Origin: Anaerolineae bacterium | GTDB taxonomy: Bacteria > Chloroflexota > Anaerolineae > Aggregatilineales > Aggregatilineaceae | Direction of reading: 5' to 3' | NCBI GenBank assembly: GCA_023382715.1 | Contig: JAHDWP010000033.1 | Coordinates: 1 to 38,713, forward strand | DNA length: 38,713 nt | Position numbers and translations under genes: made by a program | Notes under the pieces: model-generated | What the model saw: the letters and a program-made list of their open reading frames with translations, nothing else | What the model was told of the DNA's origin: nothing | Database searches by the model: none | Shown here: one piece after another, positions 10,051-17,706 of the stretch | Numbering within the stretch: position 1 is the first letter of the stretch | Layout: the number at the start of each line of letters is the position of its first letter

Positions 10051-10080
10051 ATATTATCCACATCTGAAGTTGAATGACAA
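10051..10080 (-). promoter_or_regulatory. Promoter of the recX leader RNA
   Basis: On the minus strand TTGTCA (10075-10080, 5 of 6) is separated by 18 bases from TAATAT (10051-10056), in a locally AT-rich stretch. The predicted start is near 10044, about 500 bases from recX. Confidence 0.55.
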
Positions 10081-10123
10081 GCCACATTGCCCCGGTGTAT
10101 TTCGAGGTGAAGGCGAAATTTCT

Positions 10124-10203
10124 GAACCACAGAGATGCAGAGAGCACAGGGGAGAACCCTACAGAACTCTTTTACTCTTCTCCGCGCTCTCTGCGCCTTG
10201 CAG
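10124..10203. repeat. Hairpin repeat, family C (copy 2)
   Basis: Opens GAACCACAGAGATGCAGAGAG and closes with CTCTCTGCGCCTTGCAG, forming a long imperfect hairpin like those at 5330-5399 and 36514-36607. It lies between the recX leader promoter and lysA; no lysA promoter is obvious. Confidence 0.65.
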
Positions 10204-10278
10204 TAAGGCTTTATCCCGGAACTGAAATGTTGTCGCACCCGGCGCGCAGACTCAATTGCCCCACTCATGGAGGGCCAG

Positions 10279-11520
10279 ATGCTCAACGACTCGTTTCGCT
10301 ATGGCGACGGCGCACTGCGCTGCGACGGCGTGCCGCTGAGCGCCATCGCCGCAGCCGCCGGCTCGCCGCTCTACGTCTACAGCGCGGCGCGTGTTCACCA
10401 CAACGTCGAGCGGCTGCGGCGTGCCTTCGCCCCGCTTGGCGCGTCCATTCACTACAGCCTCAAGGCGAACCCCAGCCTGGCCCTCGTCCGGCTGCTGCGC
10501 GAGATGGGCCTGGGCATGGACGCGGTGAGCGCGGGCGAGATCGCACGGGCGCTCGCCGCCGGAGTCGATCCGGCGCGGATCGTTTTCGCCGGGGTGGGCA
10601 AAACCGCCACCGAGATCGCCTATGCGCTGGATGCCCGCATCGGCTGGTTCAACGTGGAGAGCCGCGACGAGCTGCGCCTGCTGGACAGGCTGGCGGGCGA
10701 GCGCGCTGCCCGGCCCCAGGTGGCGCTGCGCCTCAATCCCGGCATCCGCGCCCAGACGCATGAGCACATCGCCACCGGACACCTGGGGGCCAAGTTCGGC
10801 CTGCCCGCCGCCGACGTGAGCGCGCTGCTCGACGAGCGCAGCGCGTACCCGCACCTGCATGTGGCGGGCCTTCACGTGCACATCGGCAGCCAGCTTGGAG
10901 ACGTGGCCGAGACGGTGGAGGCGGTGCGCGTGGCCCAGGCCGTCGCCGCGCCTCACCCGGACGTGCGTACGCTCAACATCGGCGGCGGGTTTCCCGTGCG
11001 CTACACGGCGAGCGATCCGGCCCCTGCGCCGGATGATTTTGCGCGGGCGCTGGCCCCGCTGCTGACGGGCTGGCGCGTGCTGATCGAGCCGGGGCGCGCC
11101 CTGGTCGCTGATGCGGGCGTCCTGCTGGTGACGGTGCTGTACGTCAAAGAGCAGGATGGGCGGCGCTTCGTCATCACCGACGGCAGCATGACCGACCTGC
11201 TGCGCCCGGCGCTGTACGGGGCTGTGCACGAGATCGTGCCGCTGCACGAGCCGGCAGGCGAGACGGCGCTGGCGGTCGTCACCGGGCCGGTCTGCGAGTC
11301 CGCTGATGTGCTGAGCCGGGCGGCGCTGCTGCCGCCGCTGGGCGCGGGTGACCGGCTGGCTGTGCTCACCGCGGGCGCTTACGGCATGGCGATGGCTTCC
11401 AACTACAACCTGCGCACCCGCCCGGCGGAGGTGCTGGTTGAGGGCGACACCTGGCGCGTGATTCGCCGCCGCGAGACGTGGGATGACCTGCTGTGCCTGG
11501 AGCGGGGAGAAGATTCTTAG
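10279..11520 (+). CDS. lysA: Diaminopimelate decarboxylase
   Basis: A 413-residue fold-III PLP enzyme that makes L-lysine from meso-diaminopimelate. Visible motifs: the PLP lysine Lys62 in YSLKANP, HVHIGSQ (199-205), the glycine-rich IGGGFPV, EPGRALVADAG, the C-terminal catalytic Cys339-Glu340 in GPVCES, and GAYGMAMASNYN. An ATG at 10267 is in frame, but GGAGGG (10269-10274) lies between it and the ATG at 10279, so the second ATG is the likely start. The gene is isolated; no other lysine genes are adjacent. Ornithine/arginine decarboxylase relatives share the fold, but the CES and GAYG motifs favour LysA. Confidence 0.94.
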   Translation: MLNDSFRYGDGALRCDGVPLSAIAAAAGSPLYVYSAARVHHNVERLRRAFAPLGASIHYSLKANPSLALVRLLREMGLGMDAVSAGEIARALAAGVDPARIVFAGVGKTATEIAYALDARIGWFNVESRDELRLLDRLAGERAARPQVALRLNPGIRAQTHEHIATGHLGAKFGLPAADVSALLDERSAYPHLHVAGLHVHIGSQLGDVAETVEAVRVAQAVAAPHPDVRTLNIGGGFPVRYTASDPAPAPDDFARALAPLLTGWRVLIEPGRALVADAGVLLVTVLYVKEQDGRRFVITDGSMTDLLRPALYGAVHEIVPLHEPAGETALAVVTGPVCESADVLSRAALLPPLGAGDRLAVLTAGAYGMAMASNYNLRTRPAEVLVEGDTWRVIRRRETWDDLLCLERGEDS

Positions 11521-11598
11521 TTGTTGATTATGGGGTCTGGATGATGAATTGCGCGCGGTTCTGATCAGGGCCGGCAACGGACTGCCAGCAAACCAGGA

Positions 11599-12513
11599 TC
11601 ACCGCGCGCAGGCGGCCAGCGCCAGCAGTCCCGCGCCTACCACTGGCGTATGGCGCGGCTGGGGCAGGGCGCTGAGGCCGAGCGCGGCGCACAGGGCCGT
11701 GCTCAACGGATTCGGCGCGCTGAGCAGCCCCCCGGCGAAGGCGATGCGCGGGGCGGCCAGGTCGAGTCGCCGCATGACGGTGCGCGCGGCCAGGGTCAGC
11801 TCGGCGCAGGCGGCGGCGACGATGCGCCGGGCGACGGCATCGCCCGCTTCGGCGTGAGCGAGCACCAGCGGGGCCAGCGCGGCCACGTCGCGGGTGCGCG
11901 GCCCGCCGGGTTGATACAGCCACAGCACCAGGTCGAGCGGCTCGCCCAGGCTCAGCGCGTCCAGGATGGCGCGGGTCAGCGTCGTGGATGGGGCGCGCCC
12001 ATCGGCGGCGCGGGCTGCGGCCTGTAGAGCCTGCTGGCCGAGCCAGTAGCCGCTGCCGGCGTCGTCAATGAGATAGCCCCACGCGCCGACCAGCGCCGAT
12101 TCGCCCGCCGCGTTGACCCCGTAGGCCAGCGAGCCGGTGCCGGACAGCACCAGGACGCCGCATCGCTCGCCGAGCGCGCCCACCAGAGCGATCTCGTAGT
12201 CTATGCTGGGCACGACGAGCGCGCTGGGCAGCACGGCGGCCACCACTTCGCGCAGCCAGCCCTCGGAGTAGCGCGGCAGCGCCCCGGCGATGCCGATCCC
12301 TACGGCGGCGATCTGCTCCGGGGGCATGTTCGCGGCAGCGAGCGCCGCGCGCATCCCGGCGCGAATGGTCTCGGCGGCAGGCCCCGGCCCGGCGACGACC
12401 GGGCTGGCCGTTGGCCCTTCGCTCGCGCCGAGGATGGTCAGGTCGCGGGCCAGCACGACGGCGCGCAGGTTGCTCCCGCCGCCGTCAAGGCCCATCACGT
12501 AGGGTGCGCTCAC
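11599..12513 (-). CDS. BadF/BadG-type ATPase, N-acetylglucosamine kinase-like
   Basis: A 304-residue member of the ASKHA (sugar kinase/Hsp70/actin) superfamily. It shows the phosphate-1 motif MGLDGGGSN at the N-terminus, LSGTGSLAYG (phosphate-2), the WGYLIDDAGSGYWLG segment typical of GlcNAc/glucosamine kinases in the BadF family, and the late IAFAGGLL motif. Likely role is phosphorylation of an amino sugar in cell-wall recycling, but the substrate cannot be fixed from sequence. The start is GTG (12511-12513), two bases after the radA stop, so it is probably translated by coupling to radA. No sugar-uptake genes are adjacent. Confidence 0.82.
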   Translation of the reverse strand: MSAPYVMGLDGGGSNLRAVVLARDLTILGASEGPTASPVVAGPGPAAETIRAGMRAALAAANMPPEQIAAVGIGIAGALPRYSEGWLREVVAAVLPSALVVPSIDYEIALVGALGERCGVLVLSGTGSLAYGVNAAGESALVGAWGYLIDDAGSGYWLGQQALQAAARAADGRAPSTTLTRAILDALSLGEPLDLVLWLYQPGGPRTRDVAALAPLVLAHAEAGDAVARRIVAAACAELTLAARTVMRRLDLAAPRIAFAGGLLSAPNPLSTALCAALGLSALPQPRHTPVVGAGLLALAACAR

Positions 12514-12515
12514 GC

Positions 12516-13916
12516 TCAGCCGTCCGTTCGCTCATGACTCTCGCGCCCATCGGCGAGCAGCGCCAGGTCGAGCGCTTCGCCGATAGTGCGCACGCGCAGC
12601 AGCTTGACGCCAGCGGGGGGAGCCTCATCCTTGCGGTGCGTGCGCGGCACCATCACCTGCCTGAAGCCGAGCTTGGCCGCCTCGCGCACGCGCATCGAGG
12701 TCTGGCTGACGGCGCGCAGTTCCCCGCTGAGGCCGATCTCGCCGACGAAGGCCATGTCCGCATAGACTGGCCTGTCGCGCACGCTGGAAGCGACGGCGAT
12801 GGCGATGGCCAGGTCTGCCGCCGGCTCGTCAATCTTCAGGCCGCTGATCACGTTGATGAAGACATCCTTCTCAAACAGGCGAATGCCCACGCGCTGCGTC
12901 AGCACGGCGGTGATCAGCAACATGCGGTTGAAGTCAATGCCGTTGGCGGTGCGGCGCGGGTTGGGGTAGACGGTCTGGCTGGCCAATGCCTGCACCTCGA
13001 CCAGCAGCGGGCGCGTGCCCTCTAGCGTCACGGCGATGGCGCTGCCCGGCGCGCTGACCACGCGCTCGGCGATGAACACCTCCGACGGGTTGGCGACCTC
13101 GATCAGGCCGCGGTCGCGCATCTCGAAGACGCCGACCTCGTTCGTCGGGCCGAAGCGGTTTTTGACGCTGCGCAGCAGCCGGTACGCCTGAAAGCGGTCG
13201 CCTTCCAGGTAGAGCACCGTGTCCACGATATGCTCCAGCACGCGCGGCCCGGCGATGATGCCCTCTTTGGTCACGTGGCCGACCAGGAAGATGGCGATCC
13301 CGCTGCTCTTGGCCAGCTCGCGCAGTTGGGCGGCGCAGTCGCGCACCTGGCTGACGCTGCCCGCCGCCGCAGCCTTGCCCTCGAAGTAGGTTGTCTGGAT
13401 CGAGTCCACGATCAGCAGGCGCGGCTTGACCTGCTCGACGTGGGCGAGGATGGCGCCCATCTCCGTCTCGGTGACCAGGAAGACCTGCTGCGCGGAGAGG
13501 CCCAGCCGCTCGGCGCGCATCCTGATCTGGCGCTCGCTCTCCTCGCCGCTGACGTAGAGCACCGGCCCGGCGACCTGTTCCAGCAGCGCGGCGACCTGCA
13601 GCAGCAGCGTGCTCTTGCCGATGCCGGGATCGCCGCCGACGAGCACCACGCTGCCCGGCACCAGCCCGCCGCCCAGCACCCGCGACAGCTCTTCGACGGG
13701 CACCGGATAGCGCTCCTCGGCGTCGGCGACGATGTCGCCCAGGCGTTGAGGCTGCGAGCGCGGGACGCCCTTGCGCGCGGCGGCGGGGGATGGTTCTGGC
13801 TCCTCGACCATCTCGATCAGGGTGTTGAATTCGCCGCAGCCGGGACACTTGCCCATATAGCGCGGCGAGCGCCGCCCGCAGGTCTGGCACTCGTAATAGA
13901 CGCGCGACTTTGCCAT
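12516..13916 (-). CDS. radA: DNA repair protein RadA (Sms)
   Basis: A 466-residue RadA, a hexameric branch-migration helicase used in recombinational repair. The N-terminal zinc finger has Cys10, Cys13, Cys24 and Cys27. The RecA-like core has Walker A GGDPGIGKST (94-103), Walker B LLIVDSIQ (167-174) and the diagnostic KNRFG (252-256). The C-terminal Lon-like domain contains the conserved NGIDFNRMLLITAVL and GEIGLSGELR. Length is normal. The ATG has GGGGAGC upstream. The promoter at 13953-13981 contains an SOS-box-like palindrome. It heads a two-gene unit with the BadF-type kinase. Confidence 0.97.
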   Translation of the reverse strand: MAKSRVYYECQTCGRRSPRYMGKCPGCGEFNTLIEMVEEPEPSPAAARKGVPRSQPQRLGDIVADAEERYPVPVEELSRVLGGGLVPGSVVLVGGDPGIGKSTLLLQVAALLEQVAGPVLYVSGEESERQIRMRAERLGLSAQQVFLVTETEMGAILAHVEQVKPRLLIVDSIQTTYFEGKAAAAGSVSQVRDCAAQLRELAKSSGIAIFLVGHVTKEGIIAGPRVLEHIVDTVLYLEGDRFQAYRLLRSVKNRFGPTNEVGVFEMRDRGLIEVANPSEVFIAERVVSAPGSAIAVTLEGTRPLLVEVQALASQTVYPNPRRTANGIDFNRMLLITAVLTQRVGIRLFEKDVFINVISGLKIDEPAADLAIAIAVASSVRDRPVYADMAFVGEIGLSGELRAVSQTSMRVREAAKLGFRQVMVPRTHRKDEAPPAGVKLLRVRTIGEALDLALLADGRESHERTDG

Positions 13917-13952
13917 CGGCCATCGCTCCCCGTTACTGAAAGTGACGCCTCT

Positions 13953-13981
13953 AGTCTAGCGCGAACAGGTGTTCGGTGCAA
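13953..13981 (-). promoter_or_regulatory. radA promoter
   Basis: On the minus strand TTGCAC (13976-13981), a 17-base spacer and TAGACT (13953-13958) lie about 37 bases upstream of the start codon. The spacer is almost filled by the palindrome at 13962-13975. Confidence 0.55.
13962..13975 (-). promoter_or_regulatory. LexA/SOS-box-like operator in the radA promoter
   Basis: The 14-base sequence CGAACACCTGTTCG is CGAAC-N4-GTTCG, the core of Gram-positive-type LexA boxes. It sits exactly between the -35 and -10 boxes, the position expected for a repressor. lexA is not in the window. Confidence 0.6.
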
Positions 13982-14042
13982 TGGGTGATCGGCAAAGGGG
14001 GTAGGGGTAGGTTAGCCGATGACTTGCCGGGCGCGCAAGATT

Positions 14043-14277
14043 GACCTCACCCCCAGCCTCGCTGCGCTCGGCTTGCCCCCCCTCCATGCATGACGATACA
14101 TTACCCACATCTTTGGCTGTGCCTGTCCCCCCATCCCCGGCCCTTCCCCCACGAGGGGGGAAGGGAGAAAAGCGCCGGGCCTGCTCCCCTTCCCTCCGCG
14201 CAGCGCGGGGAAAGGGGCTGGGGGATGGGGGGCATTTGTGGGTAACGCATAGCTATGCATGGGGCGAGGGTGAGGTC
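14043..14277. repeat. Nested inverted-repeat (MITE-like) element
   Basis: Nested inverted repeats: outer GACCTCACCC (14043-14052) with GGGTGAGGTC (14268-14277); CCATGCAT (14084-14091) with ATGCATGG (14255-14262); TTACCCACA (14101-14109) with TGTGGGTAA; and an inner family B palindrome (14127-14234). It carries no coding sequence and fills most of the 452-base gap between radA and the VanW-family gene. Confidence 0.6.
14127..14234. repeat. Palindromic repeat, family B (copy 2)
   Basis: Opens CCCCCCATCCCCGGCCCTTC and closes with the inverse GGGGCTGGGGGATGGGGGG. Related to 6409-6471 and 16402-16496. Confidence 0.65.
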
Positions 14278-14340
14278 CCGTAGGGGCGTATTGCAATATG
14301 CCCCTACGGGAGCGCAGCGGAGCAGCACCCCTACCACCCG
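14270..14340. repeat. Composite repeat, families E and F
   Basis: GTGAGGTCCCG leads into a near-perfect 28-base palindrome centred on TTGCAA (14280-14307), followed directly by the family F motif (14312-14340, GCGCAGCGGAGCAGCACCCC...). The same two parts occur at 27989-28026 and 28216-28244, separated there by about 190 bases. Confidence 0.65.
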
Positions 14341-14368
14341 CCGGTTCGCTCAGACTGCGCTGCGCCCG

Positions 14369-16255
14369 TCATCCATTGATGCGCGGGTCGCCCGGCGCAA
14401 CCTCGAACTGGCTGGCCCAGGGGACATAGTGGCTGCGGAACTCTTCGCGGTCAATGATCACGCGGTCGCCCTCGTACACAGTGCGCCAGACGTACACATC
14501 CGCGCCGCTCACGGCGTAGTCCACCTGGCGGATCTGCCCTGGTGCCAGCGCGCTGCTGGCCCGGTAGATGGGCGGCGGCGGCGAAGTCTGGTTGCGGACG
14601 ACCGGCCCTTCCTTCGTTACGCGCCGGTTCATGCTCGTGCTGTAGAACTTCCAGGTGATGGTGCTCGCCCCAGGGTTGACGTAAGTCTCGATCAGCAGGT
14701 GATAGGGCGTGTCGTTGCGGAAGCGGAAGTCCACGATGGGCGAGTAGACCGTCGCGTCCATGCCGGGGCCTTCGCCCTCTTCATAGTAGCCAACGCGGTA
14801 GGCGTGCTCAATGCGCTCCAGGATAGGATACCCGCCGTAGAACGCCGTCTGGAAGGCGGTTGTCGCCACCTGGCAGACCCCGCCGCCGACGCCGGTGATC
14901 GTCTGATTGCCGACGATGATCAGCCCCTGCTCGTAGCCGCTCTCGGCGCTGACATCGCCCAGCCATTCATTGAATGAGAAAACCCCGCCCGGCGGGATGA
15001 CCAGCCCGTGAAAGTTGGCCGAGGCCACCTCGATATTGTGGCGGCGCGCGGCAGTAGACCCGTAGTAGTACGTTGTCTTTTGCACGACGCGCTCGATGAT
15101 GCCTAGCTCGGCGGCGGTCGCTGTATCGGGGATGGCCGGCGATGTCTGGCTGAAGACCAGGCGGACGCGCCGCTCAGCCGGGTCGCTGGCGAAGACGGCC
15201 CGCTCGAACTGAGCGACGGTCTGCTCCACGTCCAGCGCGCGCCCGGTGACGCTGTTCTGGATGACCTCAAGCTGCTTGGTTTCGTCGTTGAAGATGAAGC
15301 GGGCGTTGGCAGGCCGGACGGCCAGCGACGGGGCCAGCTCGCTGAGGAAGGCGCGCGGCTCGTCCAGGCGCACGGCGACCGTGTAGGTCCCCGTGCCGTC
15401 CGGGTTCTGCTCCAGGGTCATGTCCAGCATCTGTTCCAGCGAGTTCACCTGGGCCACCCAGGGGCCTTTGTCTATGCCGTCCTCTGGGGCCACGTAGAAC
15501 TCGACGGGGGCGGAAAGCGCCAGGTTAACCCGCTCGGCGGCGGCGCTGGCATCCCAGGTGGTCGGCTCTGTCTCCGCGACGACCAGGGTGATCTCGCTGC
15601 GCGTCGCCAGGCGCACGATCTCCTGGCGCAGCGCGGAGAGCGTGGCGGCCACGTCCACTGTGCGCCCGGCCTGCGCCGGCGCGGCGATGGCCCGCCCGTC
15701 GCGGATGGTCAGCGTGGCGTTCACCACCGGGCGGTTGACGTAGGCCCCGGCGATCTCGCTCAGGACGCGCTCGGCCACCGACTGGTCGAAGGTGACGACC
15801 GGCACGATAGGCTGCCCATACAGGCGCGTTTCAAGCTGAGTGAACAGGTTCTCGAACGCGCCGCCTTCGCGCCCGACGCGATAAGCGGCGTCCACCGTCG
15901 CCTCGATATCGAGCGCCACGCCCAGTTGGGCGGCGCTGTACTGCCACGTCTGGCTGCCGTAATGGAAGGTAAAGGTGGCGCTGTCGGCATAGGCGAAGCG
16001 ACCCGCCAGGGCCTGGATCGCTTCCTGGCGCGTCATCCCGGCCAGGTCTACGCCCATCACGGTCGAGACGCCGGGGTGAATCTGGTCGCGGTGCAGGAAC
16101 TGATAGCCAGAGACCAGGATCGCCAGCACGCAGAGCAGCAGGACGACGCCGGTCAGGGTCAGCATGAACAGGCGTGTCACCCAGGGGTTCAGCGGCGGGC
16201 GAACAGGTCGGGCGTAGGGACGCGGGTGAGAGTAGGGAAGGTTGGGAGCGCTCAT
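14369..16255 (-). CDS. VanW-family envelope protein with peptidoglycan-binding-4 domains
   Basis: A 628-residue protein with a short cytoplasmic N-terminus rich in Pro, one membrane helix (about residues 28-50), two YoaR-like/PG_binding_4 repeats (about 90-205 and 255-390; note GVDLAGMTRQEAI) and a VanW domain (about 455-590) with the typical IPPGGVFSFNEWLG, GGGVCQVATTAF and DFRFRNDTPYHLLIETYV. The C-terminus is a beta-rich, G5-like segment. It is presumably anchored in the membrane facing the wall; VanW has no proven activity. The ATG at 16255 is chosen because GGTGGTGAT precedes it and the frame upstream consists of repeat sequence. A promoter lies at 16314-16342. Confidence 0.88.
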   Translation of the reverse strand: MSAPNLPYSHPRPYARPVRPPLNPWVTRLFMLTLTGVVLLLCVLAILVSGYQFLHRDQIHPGVSTVMGVDLAGMTRQEAIQALAGRFAYADSATFTFHYGSQTWQYSAAQLGVALDIEATVDAAYRVGREGGAFENLFTQLETRLYGQPIVPVVTFDQSVAERVLSEIAGAYVNRPVVNATLTIRDGRAIAAPAQAGRTVDVAATLSALRQEIVRLATRSEITLVVAETEPTTWDASAAAERVNLALSAPVEFYVAPEDGIDKGPWVAQVNSLEQMLDMTLEQNPDGTGTYTVAVRLDEPRAFLSELAPSLAVRPANARFIFNDETKQLEVIQNSVTGRALDVEQTVAQFERAVFASDPAERRVRLVFSQTSPAIPDTATAAELGIIERVVQKTTYYYGSTAARRHNIEVASANFHGLVIPPGGVFSFNEWLGDVSAESGYEQGLIIVGNQTITGVGGGVCQVATTAFQTAFYGGYPILERIEHAYRVGYYEEGEGPGMDATVYSPIVDFRFRNDTPYHLLIETYVNPGASTITWKFYSTSMNRRVTKEGPVVRNQTSPPPPIYRASSALAPGQIRQVDYAVSGADVYVWRTVYEGDRVIIDREEFRSHYVPWASQFEVAPGDPRING

Positions 16256-16313
16256 GATCACCACCCGTAGGACACTCATTTGCGGGCAGCAGGAACCCCC
16301 TGCCGTTGCTTGT

Positions 16314-16342
16314 ATGGTAGCACCTTTGGGCAGAGGCGACAA
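16314..16342 (-). promoter_or_regulatory. Promoter of the VanW-family gene
   Basis: On the minus strand TTGTCG (16337-16342), a 17-base spacer and an extended -10 TGCTACCAT (TACCAT at 16314-16319) lie about 60 bases upstream of the start codon. Confidence 0.55.
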
Positions 16343-16401
16343 TTCGAGCGCAGGTTTGCAGTACCGTATCTCTGGCGGCTGCCCCCCCCATGCAGGCATG
16401 G

Positions 16402-16496
16402 CCCCCCATCCCCGACCCTTCCCACGAGGAAGGGGGAAGAGAAAAGGGTGTCCTAAGCTCCTCCCTCCTCGTGGGGGAAGGGCCGGGGAGGGGGGA
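16402..16496. repeat. Palindromic repeat, family B (copy 3)
   Basis: Opens CCCCCCATCCCCGACCCTTC and closes with GGGAAGGGCCGGGGAGGGGGG in inverse order. Followed at about 16549-16595 by a separate hairpin (CCTCACCCCCTGGCCG / CGGCCAGGGGTGAGG) and then by the family A tail at 16611. Confidence 0.65.
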
Positions 16497-16610
16497 CACA
16501 CGGCAGCCGGTACTCACGCCATTTCAACCGGATTCGATGCGCTACCCGGATTTGCCTCACCCCCTGGCCGCGCTGCGTCCGGCCAGGGGTGAGGTCACTG
16601 TCCTGCACCC

Positions 16611-16633
16611 GGCGAGTCGCTGTCAGCCTTTGC
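16611..16633 (+). repeat. Partial family A repeat
   Basis: Twenty-three bases identical to 58-80 (core GAGTCGCTGTCAGCC). As at the left edge, it lies just upstream of a gene promoter. Confidence 0.7.
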
Positions 16634-16658
16634 GCGCACCCGCGGAGAGCAGTCGCTT

Positions 16659-16686
16659 TTGAGCGGCGCTGATCCTGCGCTATCAT
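16659..16686 (+). promoter_or_regulatory. Promoter candidate of the EthD-YbaK gene
   Basis: TTGAGC (16659-16664), a 16-base spacer and TATCAT (16681-16686, 5 of 6) lie about 45 bases before the start codon. Confidence 0.45.
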
Positions 16687-16731
16687 CCAGCGCACTGCTG
16701 CACCACGACCTACCAGGAAGGCGACCAGCCC

Positions 16732-17550
16732 ATGATCACGCTGATGATTCTGTTCAGGCAGGCGGCTCACGACGGCACGTTCGACCTGCGTTACGCCCGC
16801 AACCTGGCCCTGCTGCGCAAGATGCCGGGCGTCGAAGGCGTGACCGAGGGGCAGGTGATCGGCGGCCCCGGCGGCCCGGCACCTTATCGCCGTGTGCTGG
16901 AACTGAGCTTCGCGTCGTTCGAGGCGCTGGACGCGGCGCTGCGCTCGCCGGAAGGCGTGACCGCCGGCAAGGACCTGATGGACTTCGCCGGGCAGGACGC
17001 CGAGCTTCTGTTTGTCGAAGTGACTGAAGAGCCGCCGCCCGTTGTGCTCAGCCCCGCCCACCTGCAAGCCTTCCTCGACAACCACCACATAGACGCGCAG
17101 ATCGTCTATCCCGGCGCGCCCACACCGACCGTGCCCGCTGCGGCGCGGGCGCTGGGCGTTGAAGAGGACCAGATCGTCAAGTCGGTCGTGTTCCTGGTCG
17201 AAGATCGGCCTTTTCTGGTGTATGGCTGCGGCACGCGCCGTGTAGACCCGCGCAAGCTGGCCGACCGGCTGGGCGTCAGTCGCAAGAAAGTGCGCCTGGC
17301 CGACGCCGACCAGGTGCTCGACCTGACCGGCTACCCGGTGGGCACGGTGCCGCCTGTCGGCCTGAAGACGCCTATGCCCGCCTTCATGGACCCGGCTATC
17401 CAGTCTCACGAGGTCGTTTACGCGGGCGGTGGGGGGATTGACGCCCTGCTGCGCATCCGCAGCGCGGAGCTGATTCGCGCCAGCCGTGCCGAGATCGCGC
17501 CAATGCTGCGTGGCGACGAGGCGGACGATGCGGGGGAGGCCGAGGCTTGA
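16732..17550 (+). CDS. EthD-like domain fused to YbaK/ProX-type tRNA-deacylase domain
   Basis: A 272-residue two-domain protein. Residues 1-98 read as an EthD-type dimeric alpha/beta-barrel domain (start ITLMILFRQ, a central QVIGGPGGPAPYRRVLELSF, a late EGVTAGKDLMDFA). Residues 103-255 are a YbaK/EbsC domain, which hydrolyses mischarged aminoacyl-tRNA: conserved Lys150 (DQIVKSVVFLV), VDPRKLADRLG, and TGYPVGTVPPVG (199-210). The chemistry contributed by the EthD part is unknown. The ATG has AGGAAGG at 16715-16721. Its stop codon overlaps the -35 box of the tRNA-Arg gene, a neighbour that fits a role in translation quality control only loosely. Confidence 0.82.
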   Translation: MITLMILFRQAAHDGTFDLRYARNLALLRKMPGVEGVTEGQVIGGPGGPAPYRRVLELSFASFEALDAALRSPEGVTAGKDLMDFAGQDAELLFVEVTEEPPPVVLSPAHLQAFLDNHHIDAQIVYPGAPTPTVPAAARALGVEEDQIVKSVVFLVEDRPFLVYGCGTRRVDPRKLADRLGVSRKKVRLADADQVLDLTGYPVGTVPPVGLKTPMPAFMDPAIQSHEVVYAGGGGIDALLRIRSAELIRASRAEIAPMLRGDEADDAGEAEA

Positions 17551-17574
17551 CGCAGAAGGCGATGTTGGTACAAT
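17547..17574 (+). promoter_or_regulatory. tRNA-Arg promoter
   Basis: TTGACG (17547-17552), a 16-base spacer and TACAAT (17569-17574) are near-consensus. The predicted start, near 17581, is seven bases before the mature tRNA. Confidence 0.7.
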
Positions 17575-17587
17575 TGGAGACACTCTC

Positions 17588-17659
17588 GCCCCCATAGCTC
17601 AGAGGATAGAGCGTTGCCCTCCGGAGGCAGAGGCCCAGGTTCGAGTCCTGGTGGGGGTA
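17588..17659 (+). tRNA. tRNA-Arg (CCG)
   Basis: A full cloverleaf can be folded: acceptor GCCCCCA with TGGGGGT (a terminal G-U pair), D-stem GCTC/GAGC, anticodon stem TTGCC/GGCAG (one G-U) around the loop CTCCGGA with anticodon CCG at 17621-17623, a four-base variable loop, and T-arm CCAGG-TTCGAGT-CCTGG. The CCA end is not encoded. It reads the CGG arginine codon. A near-consensus promoter and a terminator flank it, so it is a single-gene transcription unit. Confidence 0.96.
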
Positions 17660-17665
17660 CTGCGC

Positions 17666-17699
17666 GACCGGCGCCGAATGGCTGCCGGTCGTTTGTTTC
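17666..17699 (+). terminator. Terminator of the tRNA-Arg gene
   Basis: GACCGGC (17666-17672) and GCCGGTC (17684-17690) form a perfect 7-bp stem with an 11-base loop, followed by GTTTGTTTC. Confidence 0.65.
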
Positions 17700-17706
17700 A
17701 GCGGGG

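Noticed and set aside
14012-14337. Possible small proteins in the gap between radA and the VanW gene
   Set aside because: All frames read through palindromic repeat sequence and give Pro/Gly/Arg-rich nonsense.
16196-16208. A further CGAACAGGT match resembling the radA box
   Set aside because: It lies inside the VanW coding region, lacks a second half-site and is not near a promoter.
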